A stretch of 64,000 nt of DNA, taken from positions 62,001 to 126,000 of the forward strand of contig JADIYA010000014.1 of assembly GCA_016705545.1 (NCBI GenBank), written 5' to 3'. This document shows positions 20,234-28,470 of this stretch, piece after piece (the first letter of the stretch is position 1; every line of letters begins with the position of its first letter). Source of the stretch: Flavobacteriales bacterium (GTDB lineage Bacteria; Bacteroidota; Bacteroidia; Flavobacteriales_F; PHOS-HE28). Both the position numbers and the translations under genes were made by a program. Under the pieces are notes generated by a model. That model saw only the letters and a list, made by a program, of their open reading frames with translations, did not search any database and was not told where the DNA came from.

Positions 20234-20803
20234 ATGAGAACAGCAGCGGCGGCGCTCCTTTTCCCCCTGCTCGCAGGAAGCGCTGAGCCTGCGCCCGCGC
20301 CGCTGGCCACGTACACCTTCGGCATGAGCCTGATGACGGGCATGAACAGCGAGCTCTTCACGCTCTTCGTGGTGAAGGAATTCGAGGGCCAGGTGATCGA
20401 GGTTCAGCCGATCTCGCGCGGGCAGTTCATGATGGAGGCGCAAGGCGCGGTGCCGAGCAAGGCCAATCCGAGCCGCATCAACCTGTTCCGCAAGTACCGC
20501 GTCGATGGCTGCCTGTTGCCACCGGAGCTGGACGACGGCACCCGCACGGTGAGCGACTGCGGCGTTTTCGATGAACTCTGGAAACTGCGCTTCTGGGAAT
20601 ACCCCTTCAAGGAAATGAGCGGTGCCCAGCACGGACTAGGCTGGGCCGAGAGCCGCACACAACCGAGCCCGCGCCAGATGCTCCTGCTCTCCGGCTATGG
20701 GCTTCATCGGCTCACGGACCTGGCCTGTGGCGAGGACCTCTTCAGGCTGCTGCACGACATCGGCGACCCGGAGTGGGTGGACAACTACCAGAAGGGCTAT
20801 TGA
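20234..20803 (+). CDS. exported protein of unknown function
   Basis: 189 residues with a short signal peptide (MRTAAAALLFPLLAGSAEPA after an initial ATG; a GTG lies one codon upstream). I do not recognise the family. The mature protein has about 170 residues. Features include TYTFGMSLMTGMNSELFTLF near the N-terminus, a pair of cysteines in GCLLPPEL and SDCGVF, and an acidic/aromatic C-terminus ending DPEWVDNYQKGY. There is no transmembrane helix after the leader and no T9SS tail. It ends 2 bases before the meaB start, so the two are probably co-transcribed, though nothing in the sequence suggests a role in cobalamin metabolism. Confidence 0.65.
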   Translation: MRTAAAALLFPLLAGSAEPAPAPLATYTFGMSLMTGMNSELFTLFVVKEFEGQVIEVQPISRGQFMMEAQGAVPSKANPSRINLFRKYRVDGCLLPPELDDGTRTVSDCGVFDELWKLRFWEYPFKEMSGAQHGLGWAESRTQPSPRQMLLLSGYGLHRLTDLACGEDLFRLLHDIGDPEWVDNYQKGY

Positions 20804-20805
20804 CG

Positions 20806-21797
20806 ATGCCGGGGCAACTTGAGCTCTTGAACGCGCTGCGCCTGGGCGATCGCGCGGCACTGGCCAAGGCCATCACCCTGATCGAGAGCGGCCGCGCAAC
20901 GGATGCGGAAGCCGCGCAGCAATTGATCGAGGCCTGCCTCCCCTTGAGCGGCAAGTCCCTGCGCCTGGGCATCACCGGCATACCCGGCGTGGGCAAGAGC
21001 ACCTTGATCGACGCGCTGGGCATGCGGCTCATCGGGCAGGGCCATCGCGTGGCGGTGCTGGCCATCGACCCGAGCAGCGCGCGCAGCGGCGGCAGCATCC
21101 TCGGCGACAAGACGCGCATGGAGAAGCTGGCGCAGCACGATGCGGCCTTCATCCGCCCGACACCGGCCAGCGGCATGCTGGGAGGCGTGGCCCGGCGAAC
21201 GCGCGAGGCCATCGTGCTCTGCGAAGCCGCGGGCTACGACCGCATCCTCATCGAGACCGTGGGCGCGGGGCAGAACGAATTGGAAGTGGACCAGCTCGCC
21301 GACCTCAACCTCTGCTGCTGATCGCCGGCGCCGGAGATGAGCTCCAAGGCATCAAGCGCGGCATCATGGAATCGGCCGATGCCATCGCCTTCACCAAGTG
21401 CGATGGCGATGCACAGCCCAAGGCCGAGGCGGCGCGGCGCGAATTGCTCGGAGCTATCCAACTGCTCCCGCCGCGCCCCAGCGGCCGCCGCGCCGAACTG
21501 CTGCTCACCAGCGCGGTCTCCGGCTTGGGCATCGATGAATTGGGTGAGCGGATCGAAGCGCTCCACGCAGCGGACCTCGCGAGCGGATACGTGAACACGA
21601 AGCGGCGCGAGCAGGCCTTGCATTGGCTCGATCAGGCGGTCGCCCAAGGATTGCAGCAAGCCTTCTCCGGGGATCGCGACGTGCAGGCTGCGCTGCCCGG
21701 ACTGCGTGAGGCGGTGCGCAATGGAACGATGACGCCCTTCGCCGCAGCGGCCGAATTGCTTGCGCGCTTCAGAACAGGCGGCGTACCTCGTCCTTGA
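20806..21797 (+). CDS. meaB: MeaB/ArgK-type GTPase, methylmalonyl-CoA mutase chaperone (one frameshift)
   Basis: G3E-family P-loop GTPase that protects and reloads adenosylcobalamin-dependent methylmalonyl-CoA mutase. Visible motifs: Walker A GIPGVGKST (about residue 60), DPSSARSGGSILGDKTRM, the ETVGAGQNE switch region, LIAGAGDELQGIKRGIME and the base-recognition TKCDGD, where family members usually have NKAD. A single-base deletion at 21312/21313 (CTCTGCTGCTG where CTCCTGCTGCTG is expected) truncates the frame at TGA 21319 and the rest continues in another frame to 21797; restored length is 330 residues, normal for MeaB. The last 29 bases overlap the convergent 21769 gene. A cobalamin adenosyltransferase is encoded at 34899. 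Confidence 0.85.
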
Positions 21798-22305
21798 GCG
21801 CCACGATGCCTTCTTGCGAAGGGGCGTGCGTGAGGCGGGCCACGTTCTCGAACACCTTCCGGCTCAGGTCTCCGCCACTGGCGCCATCGCCCACCTGCTC
21901 GAAGCTCATGTTCACCAGGCGGATCGTCTCCTCCTTGGCCTGCTTCACCTTCTGCCAGGCGCGGTCGCTCACATAGATCTGCTGCGTGACGTTGTGCTCG
22001 AACTCCTCGCGGATGGTGGAGGACAAGGCCGATTGCAGGTCGCGCGCATCCATGCTGGCGCGGTGGATCCGCAGCACCAGCGGCCCCGGCTGTATGCGCT
22101 CCAGGAACAGCGTGAGCCGCTCATAGGCCTGGAGCCGGAGCGGCAGCACCTGCTTGCGATCGTCGATGCGCATGCCGGCCAGGTGCTCCGCGTTGCGCTC
22201 TGCGGTGCGTGCGCCCAGGAAGTGGCGGATGGAATAGAAAGCCGTGAGGAAGACCACCAGGCTGGGCAGGATGGCCACCAAAACGAGGACTACGGGATCG
22301 TTCAT
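21769..22305 (-). CDS. membrane-anchored protein, DUF7935-like
   Basis: 178 residues. One N-terminal transmembrane helix (VVLVLVAILPSLVVFLTAFY) is followed by a soluble, helix-rich domain with PLRLQAYERLTLFLERI, LVLRIH, IREEFEHNVTQQIYVSD and KAKEETIRLVNMS-like segments. The layout matches a conserved family of Bacteroidota hypothetical proteins that I recall as DUF7935; that name is from memory and needs a profile search. I chose the ATG at 22305 because the helix begins at once after it. Its 3' end overlaps the convergent meaB by 29 bases. Function unknown. Confidence 0.65.
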   Translation of the reverse strand: MNDPVVLVLVAILPSLVVFLTAFYSIRHFLGARTAERNAEHLAGMRIDDRKQVLPLRLQAYERLTLFLERIQPGPLVLRIHRASMDARDLQSALSSTIREEFEHNVTQQIYVSDRAWQKVKQAKEETIRLVNMSFEQVGDGASGGDLSRKVFENVARLTHAPSQEGIVALKDEVRRLF

Positions 22306-22367
22306 CGTGGGAAAAGCGGTGGACGAATATCGGCCAAAGCACCGGGAAGCTCCGGTTAAGCGGTGGT

Positions 22368-22375
22368 TAGCTTCG
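22368..22375 (+). promoter_or_regulatory. promoter -7 box (TAGCTTCG) for the aspC-hldA-ubiE operon
   Basis: TAGCTTCG fits the TAnnTTCG form seen repeatedly in this window. It lies 30 bases upstream of the ATG at 22406. Confidence 0.5.
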
Positions 22376-22405
22376 CGCCTTGCCCGCCCATAGCGGGGCC
22401 AACGC

Positions 22406-23590
22406 ATGCACCTATCGCCCGTCGTAAAGTCCATTGTCGAGCCCGCCACCCTGCTGATGGCCCGCCGGAGCCGTGAATTGCGGGCGCAGGGCCGCGACAT
22501 CGTCGACCTCAGCCTCGGCGAGCCCGACCATGCCCCACCCGCCTTCGCGCTGGAGGCGGCCCACGAAGCCTTGCGCGGCCCGTGGCACAAGTACACACCG
22601 GTGAACGGCTACCTCGACGTGCGCGAAGCCATCGCGGCCAAGCTGCAGCGCGACAACGGCCTGGCGTATTCGCCCGAGCAGATCGTGATCAGCACCGGCG
22701 CCAAGCACAGCATCATGAACGCGGTGATGGCCTTGTGCGGGCCCGGCGACGAAGTGGTGATCCCCGCGCCGTACTGGGTGAGCTACTCCGAGCAGGTGAA
22801 GCTCGCCGGCGCCACGCCCGTGATCGTGCGGAGCAACCTCGACGAGGATTGGAAAGCGCCGGTGGATCGAATCGCTTCGGCCATCACCCCGCGCACGCGC
22901 CTGCTGATGTTCAGCTCGCCGTGCAATCCGAGCGGATCAGTGCTCACCCGCACCGAGCTCGAAGCGCTGGCCGCCGTGGTGGCGCGCCATCCCGGGCTGT
23001 ACGTGATCGCTGACGAGATCTATGAGCACATCGTCTTCGAGGGCGAGCACGTGAGCTTCGCCTCGCTGCCCGGCATGGCCGAACGCACCATCACGGTGAA
23101 TGGCCTGAGCAAGGCCTTCGCGCTCACCGGCTGGCGCATCGGCTACATCGGCGCACCGCTGTGGATCGCACAGGCATGCACCAAGGTGCAGGGCCAATTC
23201 ACCAGCGGCGCCAACAGCATCGCCCAGCGCGTCACCATCGCATGCATGGAGGCCGACCCCGCGCTGCTCGCGCCCATGCGCGCCGATTTCCTGCGCCGCC
23301 GCGACCTCACGCTCACGGCCATGAAGGCGATCCCCGGCTGGCGCTGCAACGTGCCGCAGGGCGCCTTCTACCTGCTGCCCGATGTGAGCGCATCCATCAA
23401 CGGCAGCAGCATCAAGGGCGCGGTGGACCTGAGCCTCCACCTGCTCGACACCGCCGGCGTGAGCCTGGTTGAAGGCGCCTCCTTCGGTGCCGAGGGCACC
23501 TTGCGCATCAGCTACGCCACCAGCGACGATAAGCTCGTTGAGGCCATGGCGCGCGTCGCCAAAGCCGTCGCACAGCTGGCAACCGCATGA
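22406..23590 (+). CDS. aspC: aspartate/aromatic aminotransferase, class I
   Basis: 394 residues, fold-type I PLP enzyme. Motifs: DLSLGEPDHAPP, a YTPVNGYLDVREAIA region, STGAKHSIMNAV, SSPCNPSG, ADEIYEHIVF, and the PLP lysine in NGLSKAFALTGWRIGY. This pattern is that of the bacterial aspartate aminotransferase subgroup I-gamma, which interconverts aspartate and 2-oxoglutarate with oxaloacetate and glutamate in the cytoplasm. It differs clearly from the aminotransferase at 4109. It is the first gene of a tightly packed operon; the hldA start overlaps its stop as ATGA. The gene symbol is by subgroup and could be too specific. Confidence 0.8.
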   Translation: MHLSPVVKSIVEPATLLMARRSRELRAQGRDIVDLSLGEPDHAPPAFALEAAHEALRGPWHKYTPVNGYLDVREAIAAKLQRDNGLAYSPEQIVISTGAKHSIMNAVMALCGPGDEVVIPAPYWVSYSEQVKLAGATPVIVRSNLDEDWKAPVDRIASAITPRTRLLMFSSPCNPSGSVLTRTELEALAAVVARHPGLYVIADEIYEHIVFEGEHVSFASLPGMAERTITVNGLSKAFALTGWRIGYIGAPLWIAQACTKVQGQFTSGANSIAQRVTIACMEADPALLAPMRADFLRRRDLTLTAMKAIPGWRCNVPQGAFYLLPDVSASINGSSIKGAVDLSLHLLDTAGVSLVEGASFGAEGTLRISYATSDDKLVEAMARVAKAVAQLATA

Positions 23591-24582
23591 GTGCCATCGA
23601 CGCATTCCTGAGCAAGGCCGAAGGCAGCACCGTGCTCGTGGTGGGCGATGTGATGGTGGACGCCTACCTCTGGGGGCGCGTGGACCGCATCAGCCCTGAG
23701 GCCCCGGTGCCCGTGGTGCAGGTGACGCACCGCAGCGCGCGCTTGGGCGGCGCAGCGAACGTGGCGCTCAATGCGAAGGCGCTCGGCGCCAAGGCCATCA
23801 TCGTGAGCGTGGCGGGCGACGATGAGAATGCCGATCGCGTGGAGCGCCTGCTCGCCGAACAGGAACTCACGCCCGATGGCCTTGTCCGTTCACCGCTGCG
23901 ACGCACCACCGTGAAGACACGCGTGATCAGCGCCCAGCAGCATGTGGTGCGCGTGGATGAAGAGCAGGAGGACGACCTCAGCGCAACCGATGAGCGCGCG
24001 TTGCTCGATCGCATCGCCTTGATCCTGCGCAACGACCGCCCCGGCGTGATCGTGCTGGAGGACTACAACAAAGGCGTGCTCACCGCCGGGGTGATCGAAG
24101 GCATCGTGGCCATGGCGCGCGCGCAGGGCATCCCGGTGGCGGTGGATCCGAAGAAGAAGAACTTCCTCGCGTACCGGGGCGTTACCCTCTTCAAGCCGAA
24201 CCTGAAGGAATTGCGCGAAGGCCTGAAGATGGACATCGACCCCACCGACGACATGAGCCTCGATCGCGCCGTGCGCCAGCTCGAAGAGCGCTTGGGCAAT
24301 GCCATCTCGCTGGTGACCTTGAGCGAGCACGGCGCCTTCGTGCACGATGCGCGCGGGGGCCAGCGCATCGCCGCGCACAAGCGCAAGATCATCGACGTGA
24401 GCGGCGCCGGCGACACCGTGATCGCTGTGGCGGCATTGGCACTCGCGCAGGGCTTGGCGCCAGCGGTCATCGCCGCACTCAGCAACCTGGCCGGCGGGCT
24501 GGTCTGCGAGGAGGTCGGCGTGGCGCCCATCGACCGTGAGCGCTTCCGATCGGAATGCGAACGATTGCGCCTGCTCGCATGA
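23587..24582 (+). CDS. hldA: D-glycero-beta-D-manno-heptose 7-phosphate kinase (RfaE1/HldA type)
   Basis: 331 residues, PfkB/ribokinase fold. The N-terminal signature GDVMVDAYLWG followed by VDRISPEAPVPVV and RLGGAANVALN is diagnostic for the heptose kinase domain. The C-terminal PfkB signature DVSGAGDTVIAV carries the catalytic Asp. It phosphorylates heptose 7-phosphate at O-1 on the way to ADP-heptose for LPS core. The nucleotidyltransferase domain of bifunctional HldE is absent, so a separate hldC-type gene is expected elsewhere. GmhA, the preceding enzyme, is encoded at 41718-42317. The gene is coupled on both sides by ATGA overlaps. Confidence 0.85.
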   Translation: MSAIDAFLSKAEGSTVLVVGDVMVDAYLWGRVDRISPEAPVPVVQVTHRSARLGGAANVALNAKALGAKAIIVSVAGDDENADRVERLLAEQELTPDGLVRSPLRRTTVKTRVISAQQHVVRVDEEQEDDLSATDERALLDRIALILRNDRPGVIVLEDYNKGVLTAGVIEGIVAMARAQGIPVAVDPKKKNFLAYRGVTLFKPNLKELREGLKMDIDPTDDMSLDRAVRQLEERLGNAISLVTLSEHGAFVHDARGGQRIAAHKRKIIDVSGAGDTVIAVAALALAQGLAPAVIAALSNLAGGLVCEEVGVAPIDRERFRSECERLRLLA

Positions 24583-25301
24583 CCGTGAAGCCCTACACCG
24601 AGGAAGGCAGCAAGCGTGAGCAGGTCGAGCACATGTTCGACGCCATCGCTCCGAAATACGATCTGCTGAACCGGCTCTTCTCCCTCGGCATCGACCAAGG
24701 CTGGCGGCGGAAAGTGATCCGCATGGTGAAAGCGCGGCCCGTGGCGCACCTGCTGGATGTGGCCACCGGCACGGCCGACCTGGCGATCATGGCCGCGCGC
24801 AAGGGCGCAGCACCGCAGGTGACCGGCGTTGACATCAGTGAAGGCATGCTGAGCCACGGCCGCGTGAAGGTGAAGGCCGATGGCCTCGACGGACGCGTAA
24901 CGCTGCTCCGCGCGGACAGCGCTGCGCTGCCCTTCGCCGATGGAAGCTTCGATGCGGCCACCGTGGCCTTCGGTGCGCGCAACTTCGAGGACCTCGAGCT
25001 CGGCCTGCGCGAGATGCTGCGCGTGCTCAAGCCCGATGGACGCCTCTTCGTGCTCGAGTTCAGCAAGCCCCGAGGAACGGTCATGGGCGCGCTCTTCCGC
25101 TTCTACTTCCACCGCGTGATGCCCGCGATCGGCCGCCTCGTCAGCCGCGACAGCGCCGCATACACCTACCTGCCGCAGAGCGTCGATGCGTTCCCCAGCG
25201 GCACCGACTTCGTGCGCGTGCTGGAGCGCTGCGGCGCGCGCGATGCGAAGGCCCAAACGGTGACCGGCGGCATCGCGACGATCTACAGCGCGCGCGCATG
25301 A
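24579..25301 (+). CDS. ubiE: demethylmenaquinone methyltransferase
   Basis: 240 residues, class I SAM methyltransferase of the UbiE/MenG family. Motifs: MFDAIAPKYDLLNRLFSLGID at the start (UbiE signature 1), LLDVATGTADLAI (SAM motif I), RADSAALPF and the second signature around RVLKPDGRLFVLEFSKP. It performs the last C-methylation of menaquinone synthesis, the usual quinone of this phylum. The ATG at 24579 overlaps the hldA stop. It sits directly before porT, a neighbourhood often seen in flavobacteria. Confidence 0.9.
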   Translation: MTVKPYTEEGSKREQVEHMFDAIAPKYDLLNRLFSLGIDQGWRRKVIRMVKARPVAHLLDVATGTADLAIMAARKGAAPQVTGVDISEGMLSHGRVKVKADGLDGRVTLLRADSAALPFADGSFDAATVAFGARNFEDLELGLREMLRVLKPDGRLFVLEFSKPRGTVMGALFRFYFHRVMPAIGRLVSRDSAAYTYLPQSVDAFPSGTDFVRVLERCGARDAKAQTVTGGIATIYSARA

Positions 25302-25329
25302 ACCGCCCGGCTTCGCAAGGATCGCTGCC

Positions 25330-25337
25330 TACTTTCG
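25330..25337 (+). promoter_or_regulatory. promoter -7 box (TACTTTCG) for porT
   Basis: A perfect TAnnTTCG match between the ubiE stop and the porT ATG at 25349, only 11 bases from the start codon. It suggests porT has its own promoter in addition to read-through from ubiE. Confidence 0.55.
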
Positions 25338-25348
25338 TTGCCGCATCC

Positions 25349-26074
25349 ATGATCCTCCGCGCGCGCCACCTCGCCATCGCCTGCATCCTCCCGCTCTCGC
25401 TGCCATTGGCCGCGCAGCGCGATCGTCGCATCGTGCAGGAGAACCTGCCCACCTTCGACCTGCGCCCCTTCCACTTCGGCTTCCTGCTCAGCTACAACAC
25501 CAGCGACCTGAATGTGAGGATGAAGCCCGGCGTCCTCACCGACACCCTGCTCGCCCTCGACCACATCCGCCAGCCGGGCTTCAACCTCGGCATCGTGGCC
25601 AGCTACAACCTGAACAAGAACTTCAGCATCCGGCTGCTGCCCACATTGTCCTTCCAAGAACGCAAGCTGCAGTACACCTTCCTGCGCACCGATGGCCGCG
25701 AGGTCATCTTCCAGAAGCCTGTGGAGAGCACCTATCTCGAGTTCCCGGTGCTCGCCAAGTTCCGCAGCGACCGCATCAACAACTTCGCGGTGTACCTGAT
25801 CGGCGGAGGCAAGTTCGCCATCGACATGGCGAGCCAGAAGGATGTGGACAATGCGCTCGACGACGAGATCGTGGTGAAGCTGGCGAAGTACGACTACGCG
25901 GCAGAGGTCGGTGGCGGCTTCGACATGTTCCTGCCCTATTTCAAATTCGGGATCGAGCTCAAGACCAGCTTCGGATTCCCGAACCTGCTGATCGACGACG
26001 ATACGCGCTTCAGCCGGCCGATTGACAGCATCCGCTCGAAAGCGTGGGTGCTCACCTTCACCTTCGAGGGTTGA
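25349..26074 (+). CDS. porT: PorT family outer-membrane protein of the type IX secretion system
   Basis: 241 residues from the chosen ATG: signal peptide MILRARHLAIACILPLSLPLAAQ, then an eight-stranded-type outer-membrane beta-barrel. The segment ENLPTFDLRPFHFGFLLSYN matches the start of mature PorT/SprT proteins, and alternating barrel strands continue to the terminal aromatic-rich VLTFTFEG. PorT is required for T9SS-dependent secretion and, where present, gliding. Position directly after ubiE agrees with the family. An in-frame start at 25298 would overlap the ubiE stop, but it would place 17 extra residues and the -7 box inside the gene, so I prefer 25349. Confidence 0.8.
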   Translation: MILRARHLAIACILPLSLPLAAQRDRRIVQENLPTFDLRPFHFGFLLSYNTSDLNVRMKPGVLTDTLLALDHIRQPGFNLGIVASYNLNKNFSIRLLPTLSFQERKLQYTFLRTDGREVIFQKPVESTYLEFPVLAKFRSDRINNFAVYLIGGGKFAIDMASQKDVDNALDDEIVVKLAKYDYAAEVGGGFDMFLPYFKFGIELKTSFGFPNLLIDDDTRFSRPIDSIRSKAWVLTFTFEG

Positions 26075-26152
26075 ACGCGGAACGGGCTCCTGGCCTGTCC
26101 GCCCTTGCTCCAGTTGCCCGGGATCCCGCGCTTGACCGCATCTTGCAGGCCG

Positions 26153-27721
26153 ATGCAGCGCACCGTCGAGATCGCCCTATCGCCGCGAGAGGCCGCGGAC
26201 CCGGTGCTGGTGCGCGATGCCGCTGAAGAGGCAGCGGCCATGGCGCGCGGAACGGCCTTGGCCTCGCGCGTGCTCAAACGCTCGGTGGATGCGCGCAGCA
26301 AGCAGCCGCTCATCCGCATGCGCGTGCTGGTGAGCGATGCGCCCATCGCCGATGAACCCGTGGCACGGCCCGAACTGCATGATGTGAGTGCGGCCCCGAG
26401 GGTGATCATCGTGGGCGCCGGTCCGGCCGGGCTCTTCTGCGCCTTGCGCTGCATCGAGCGCGGGCTTCGCCCGGTGGTGCTGGAGCGCGGCAAGGATGTG
26501 CGCGCGCGCCGCCGCGACCTCGCTGCGATCAACAAGCTGCACGTGGTGGACCCCGACAGCAACTACTGCTTCGGCGAAGGCGGCGCCGGCACCTACAGCG
26601 ATGGCAAGCTCTACACGCGCAGCCATAAGCGGGGCGATGTCGAGGGCGTGCTGCGGGCGCTGGTGGCCTTCGGTGCCAGTCCCGACATCCTGGTTGATGC
26701 GCATCCGCACATCGGCACCAACAAGCTGCCGGGCATCATCACTGCCATGCGCGAGGCCATCGTGCGCGCGGGCGGCGAGGTGCGCTTCAACAGCAAGGTG
26801 ACGGGGCTGCTGCGCGATGATAGCGCAGTGCGCGGCGTGCGCCTCGCCGATGGAACCACGCTGACGGCGACAGCCACCGTGCTGGCCACCGGCCATTCCG
26901 CGCGCGACATCTTCCGCATGCTCGTGGCCGAAGGCATCCGGATCGAACGCAAGGACTTCGCGCTCGGCGTGCGCGTGGAGCATCCGCAGGCGATCATCGA
27001 TCAGGCGCAATACCACTGCGCGGTGCGCGACCCCTACCTGCCGCCGGCCAGCTACAGCCTGGTGCAGCAGGTCGAAGGCTTGGGCGTGTACAGCTTCTGC
27101 ATGTGCCCCGGCGGGATCATCGCGCCGTGCGCCACTGCGCCCGATGAAGTGGTCACCAATGGCTGGAGCCCGAGCAAGCGCAACAATCCCTTCGCCAACT
27201 CGGGTGTGGTGGTGACCATTTCACCTGAGCACGCTCGAACGAATCCGCGCGATCCGTCGGACCCGCTCTGGGGCATGCACTACCAGCGTGATGCTGAGCA
27301 CGCCGCGTGGAAGGCGGGCGGGAAACGGCAGAGCGCGCCCGCCCAGCGCCTCGATGACTTCATCCAAGGCCGTGCGTCGATTGATGTCCCCGCGTGCAGC
27401 TATCCGCCGGGCATCGTTCCGTGGCGCGTGGACGAGCTGCTGCCGCAGGAGGTCTCGCTGCGCTTGCGCGAAGGCTTCAAGGCCTTCGGCCAGAAGATGC
27501 GCGGCTACCGCACCAATGAAGCCGTGGTGGTAGCGGTGGAGAGCCGCACCAGCTCACCGGTGCGCGTGCCCCGCGACGCGATCACGCTGGAGCATGCGGG
27601 TGCGCCCGGTCTTTACCCCTGCGGCGAAGGGGCCGGCTATGCAGGGGGGATCGTGAGCGCTGCGATGGATGGCCAGCGCGTGGCCGAGGCGATCGCGCAG
27701 CGCTACAACGTTCGCGCCTGA
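26153..27721 (+). CDS. NAD(P)/FAD-dependent oxidoreductase (COG2509-type)
   Basis: 522 residues. After an N-terminal alpha/beta domain of about 80 residues comes the dinucleotide-binding motif VIIVGAGPAGLFCALR (about residue 83) with ERGKDVRARRRDL. Further conserved segments: YCFGEGGAGTYSDGKLYTR, PHIGTNKLPGI, VLATGHSARDIF, CMCPGGIIAPCAT, VAVESRTSSPVRVPRD and the C-terminal FAD motif LYPCGEGAGYAGGI. The pattern matches a widespread family of uncharacterised FAD-dependent dehydrogenases of full length in Bacteroidota. It is cytoplasmic and its substrate is unknown. It starts 78 bases after porT. Its 3' end overlaps the convergent RNA methyltransferase gene by 19 bases. Confidence 0.85.
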   Translation: MQRTVEIALSPREAADPVLVRDAAEEAAAMARGTALASRVLKRSVDARSKQPLIRMRVLVSDAPIADEPVARPELHDVSAAPRVIIVGAGPAGLFCALRCIERGLRPVVLERGKDVRARRRDLAAINKLHVVDPDSNYCFGEGGAGTYSDGKLYTRSHKRGDVEGVLRALVAFGASPDILVDAHPHIGTNKLPGIITAMREAIVRAGGEVRFNSKVTGLLRDDSAVRGVRLADGTTLTATATVLATGHSARDIFRMLVAEGIRIERKDFALGVRVEHPQAIIDQAQYHCAVRDPYLPPASYSLVQQVEGLGVYSFCMCPGGIIAPCATAPDEVVTNGWSPSKRNNPFANSGVVVTISPEHARTNPRDPSDPLWGMHYQRDAEHAAWKAGGKRQSAPAQRLDDFIQGRASIDVPACSYPPGIVPWRVDELLPQEVSLRLREGFKAFGQKMRGYRTNEAVVVAVESRTSSPVRVPRDAITLEHAGAPGLYPCGEGAGYAGGIVSAAMDGQRVAEAIAQRYNVRA

Positions 27722-28470
27722 CGGAGGAACTCCATGCACAGTGCGCTGGCCGCCATGGCCACATTGAGCGATTCGGCAGCACCCGCACGCGGCACGGCGA
27801 TGATGCGTGCGCCGATCCCGCGCACCGCAGGCGAAGGCCCATGCGATTCGCTGCCAAGGATCAGGATGGCCGGACGCTGCAAACGCAGGGTGAAGGCATC
27901 ATCGCCTTCCATGCTGGCGAGGTAGAGCGCGGCCCCCTCGGCGCGCAGCCGGTCGAGCTCGCGCGGCAGATCGCAGCGCTGCACCGCCACGCGGAAGAGC
28001 GAGCCCATGCTGGCCTGCACGCATTTCGGGTTGAATTCCTCCACGCTATCGGTGCTGCAGAGCACACGGCGCGCACCGAACCAATCGGCGATGCGCAGCA
28101 AGGTGCCCATGTTGCCCGGGTCCGCAATGCCATCGAGCGCGAGCACGAGTTCATCTTCCTGAAGCGGTGCAATGGGCATGGGTGCGGGCATCGCGGCCAC
28201 GGCGATCATGGTATTGCCGCTCTCGAGCGTGCCCATTCGCTCGAGCTCATGCGGCGGATGGACCTGCACAAGTTCCCGGGGGAAATCATGGGCTGCTCCT
28301 TCGGCCACATGGATCGCACGCACCCGCCATGATGAAGCGAGGAGCTCTGCGATGAGCTTCGGTCCTTGCACGAGGAACGATCCTTGCTCCTGCCGGAACT
28401 TCTTCTGGTGCAGCGCCCTGACGGCGCGCCATTCCAAGCGGGTGCTCAACGTGCGGATATATTTGGCCAT
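27703..28470 (-). CDS. TrmH/SpoU-family RNA 2'-O-methyltransferase
   Basis: 255 residues. The N-terminal substrate-binding domain contains RAVRALHQKKFRQEQGSFLVQG. The SPOUT catalytic domain has the motif 1 region ALDGIADPGNMGTLLRIADWFG, motif 2 ILILGSESHGPS and motif 3 VPRAGAAESLNVAMAASALCMEF, which form the trefoil knot and SAM site. It modifies ribose of rRNA or tRNA; RlmB-like 23S methylation is plausible but not proven. The ATG at 28470 shares its CATG with the divergent tamL start candidate. The first codons (AAATATATC) also carry the tamL -7 box on the other strand. Confidence 0.85.
   Translation of the reverse strand: MAKYIRTLSTRLEWRAVRALHQKKFRQEQGSFLVQGPKLIAELLASSWRVRAIHVAEGAAHDFPRELVQVHPPHELERMGTLESGNTMIAVAAMPAPMPIAPLQEDELVLALDGIADPGNMGTLLRIADWFGARRVLCSTDSVEEFNPKCVQASMGSLFRVAVQRCDLPRELDRLRAEGAALYLASMEGDDAFTLRLQRPAILILGSESHGPSPAVRGIGARIIAVPRAGAAESLNVAMAASALCMEFLRQARTL
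28458..28465 (+). promoter_or_regulatory. promoter -7 box (TATATTTG) for tamL
   Basis: A perfect match to the canonical TAnnTTTG, on the plus strand, lying inside the first codons of the divergent methyltransferase gene and 3 bases before the tamL ATG candidate at 28469. Confidence 0.5.
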
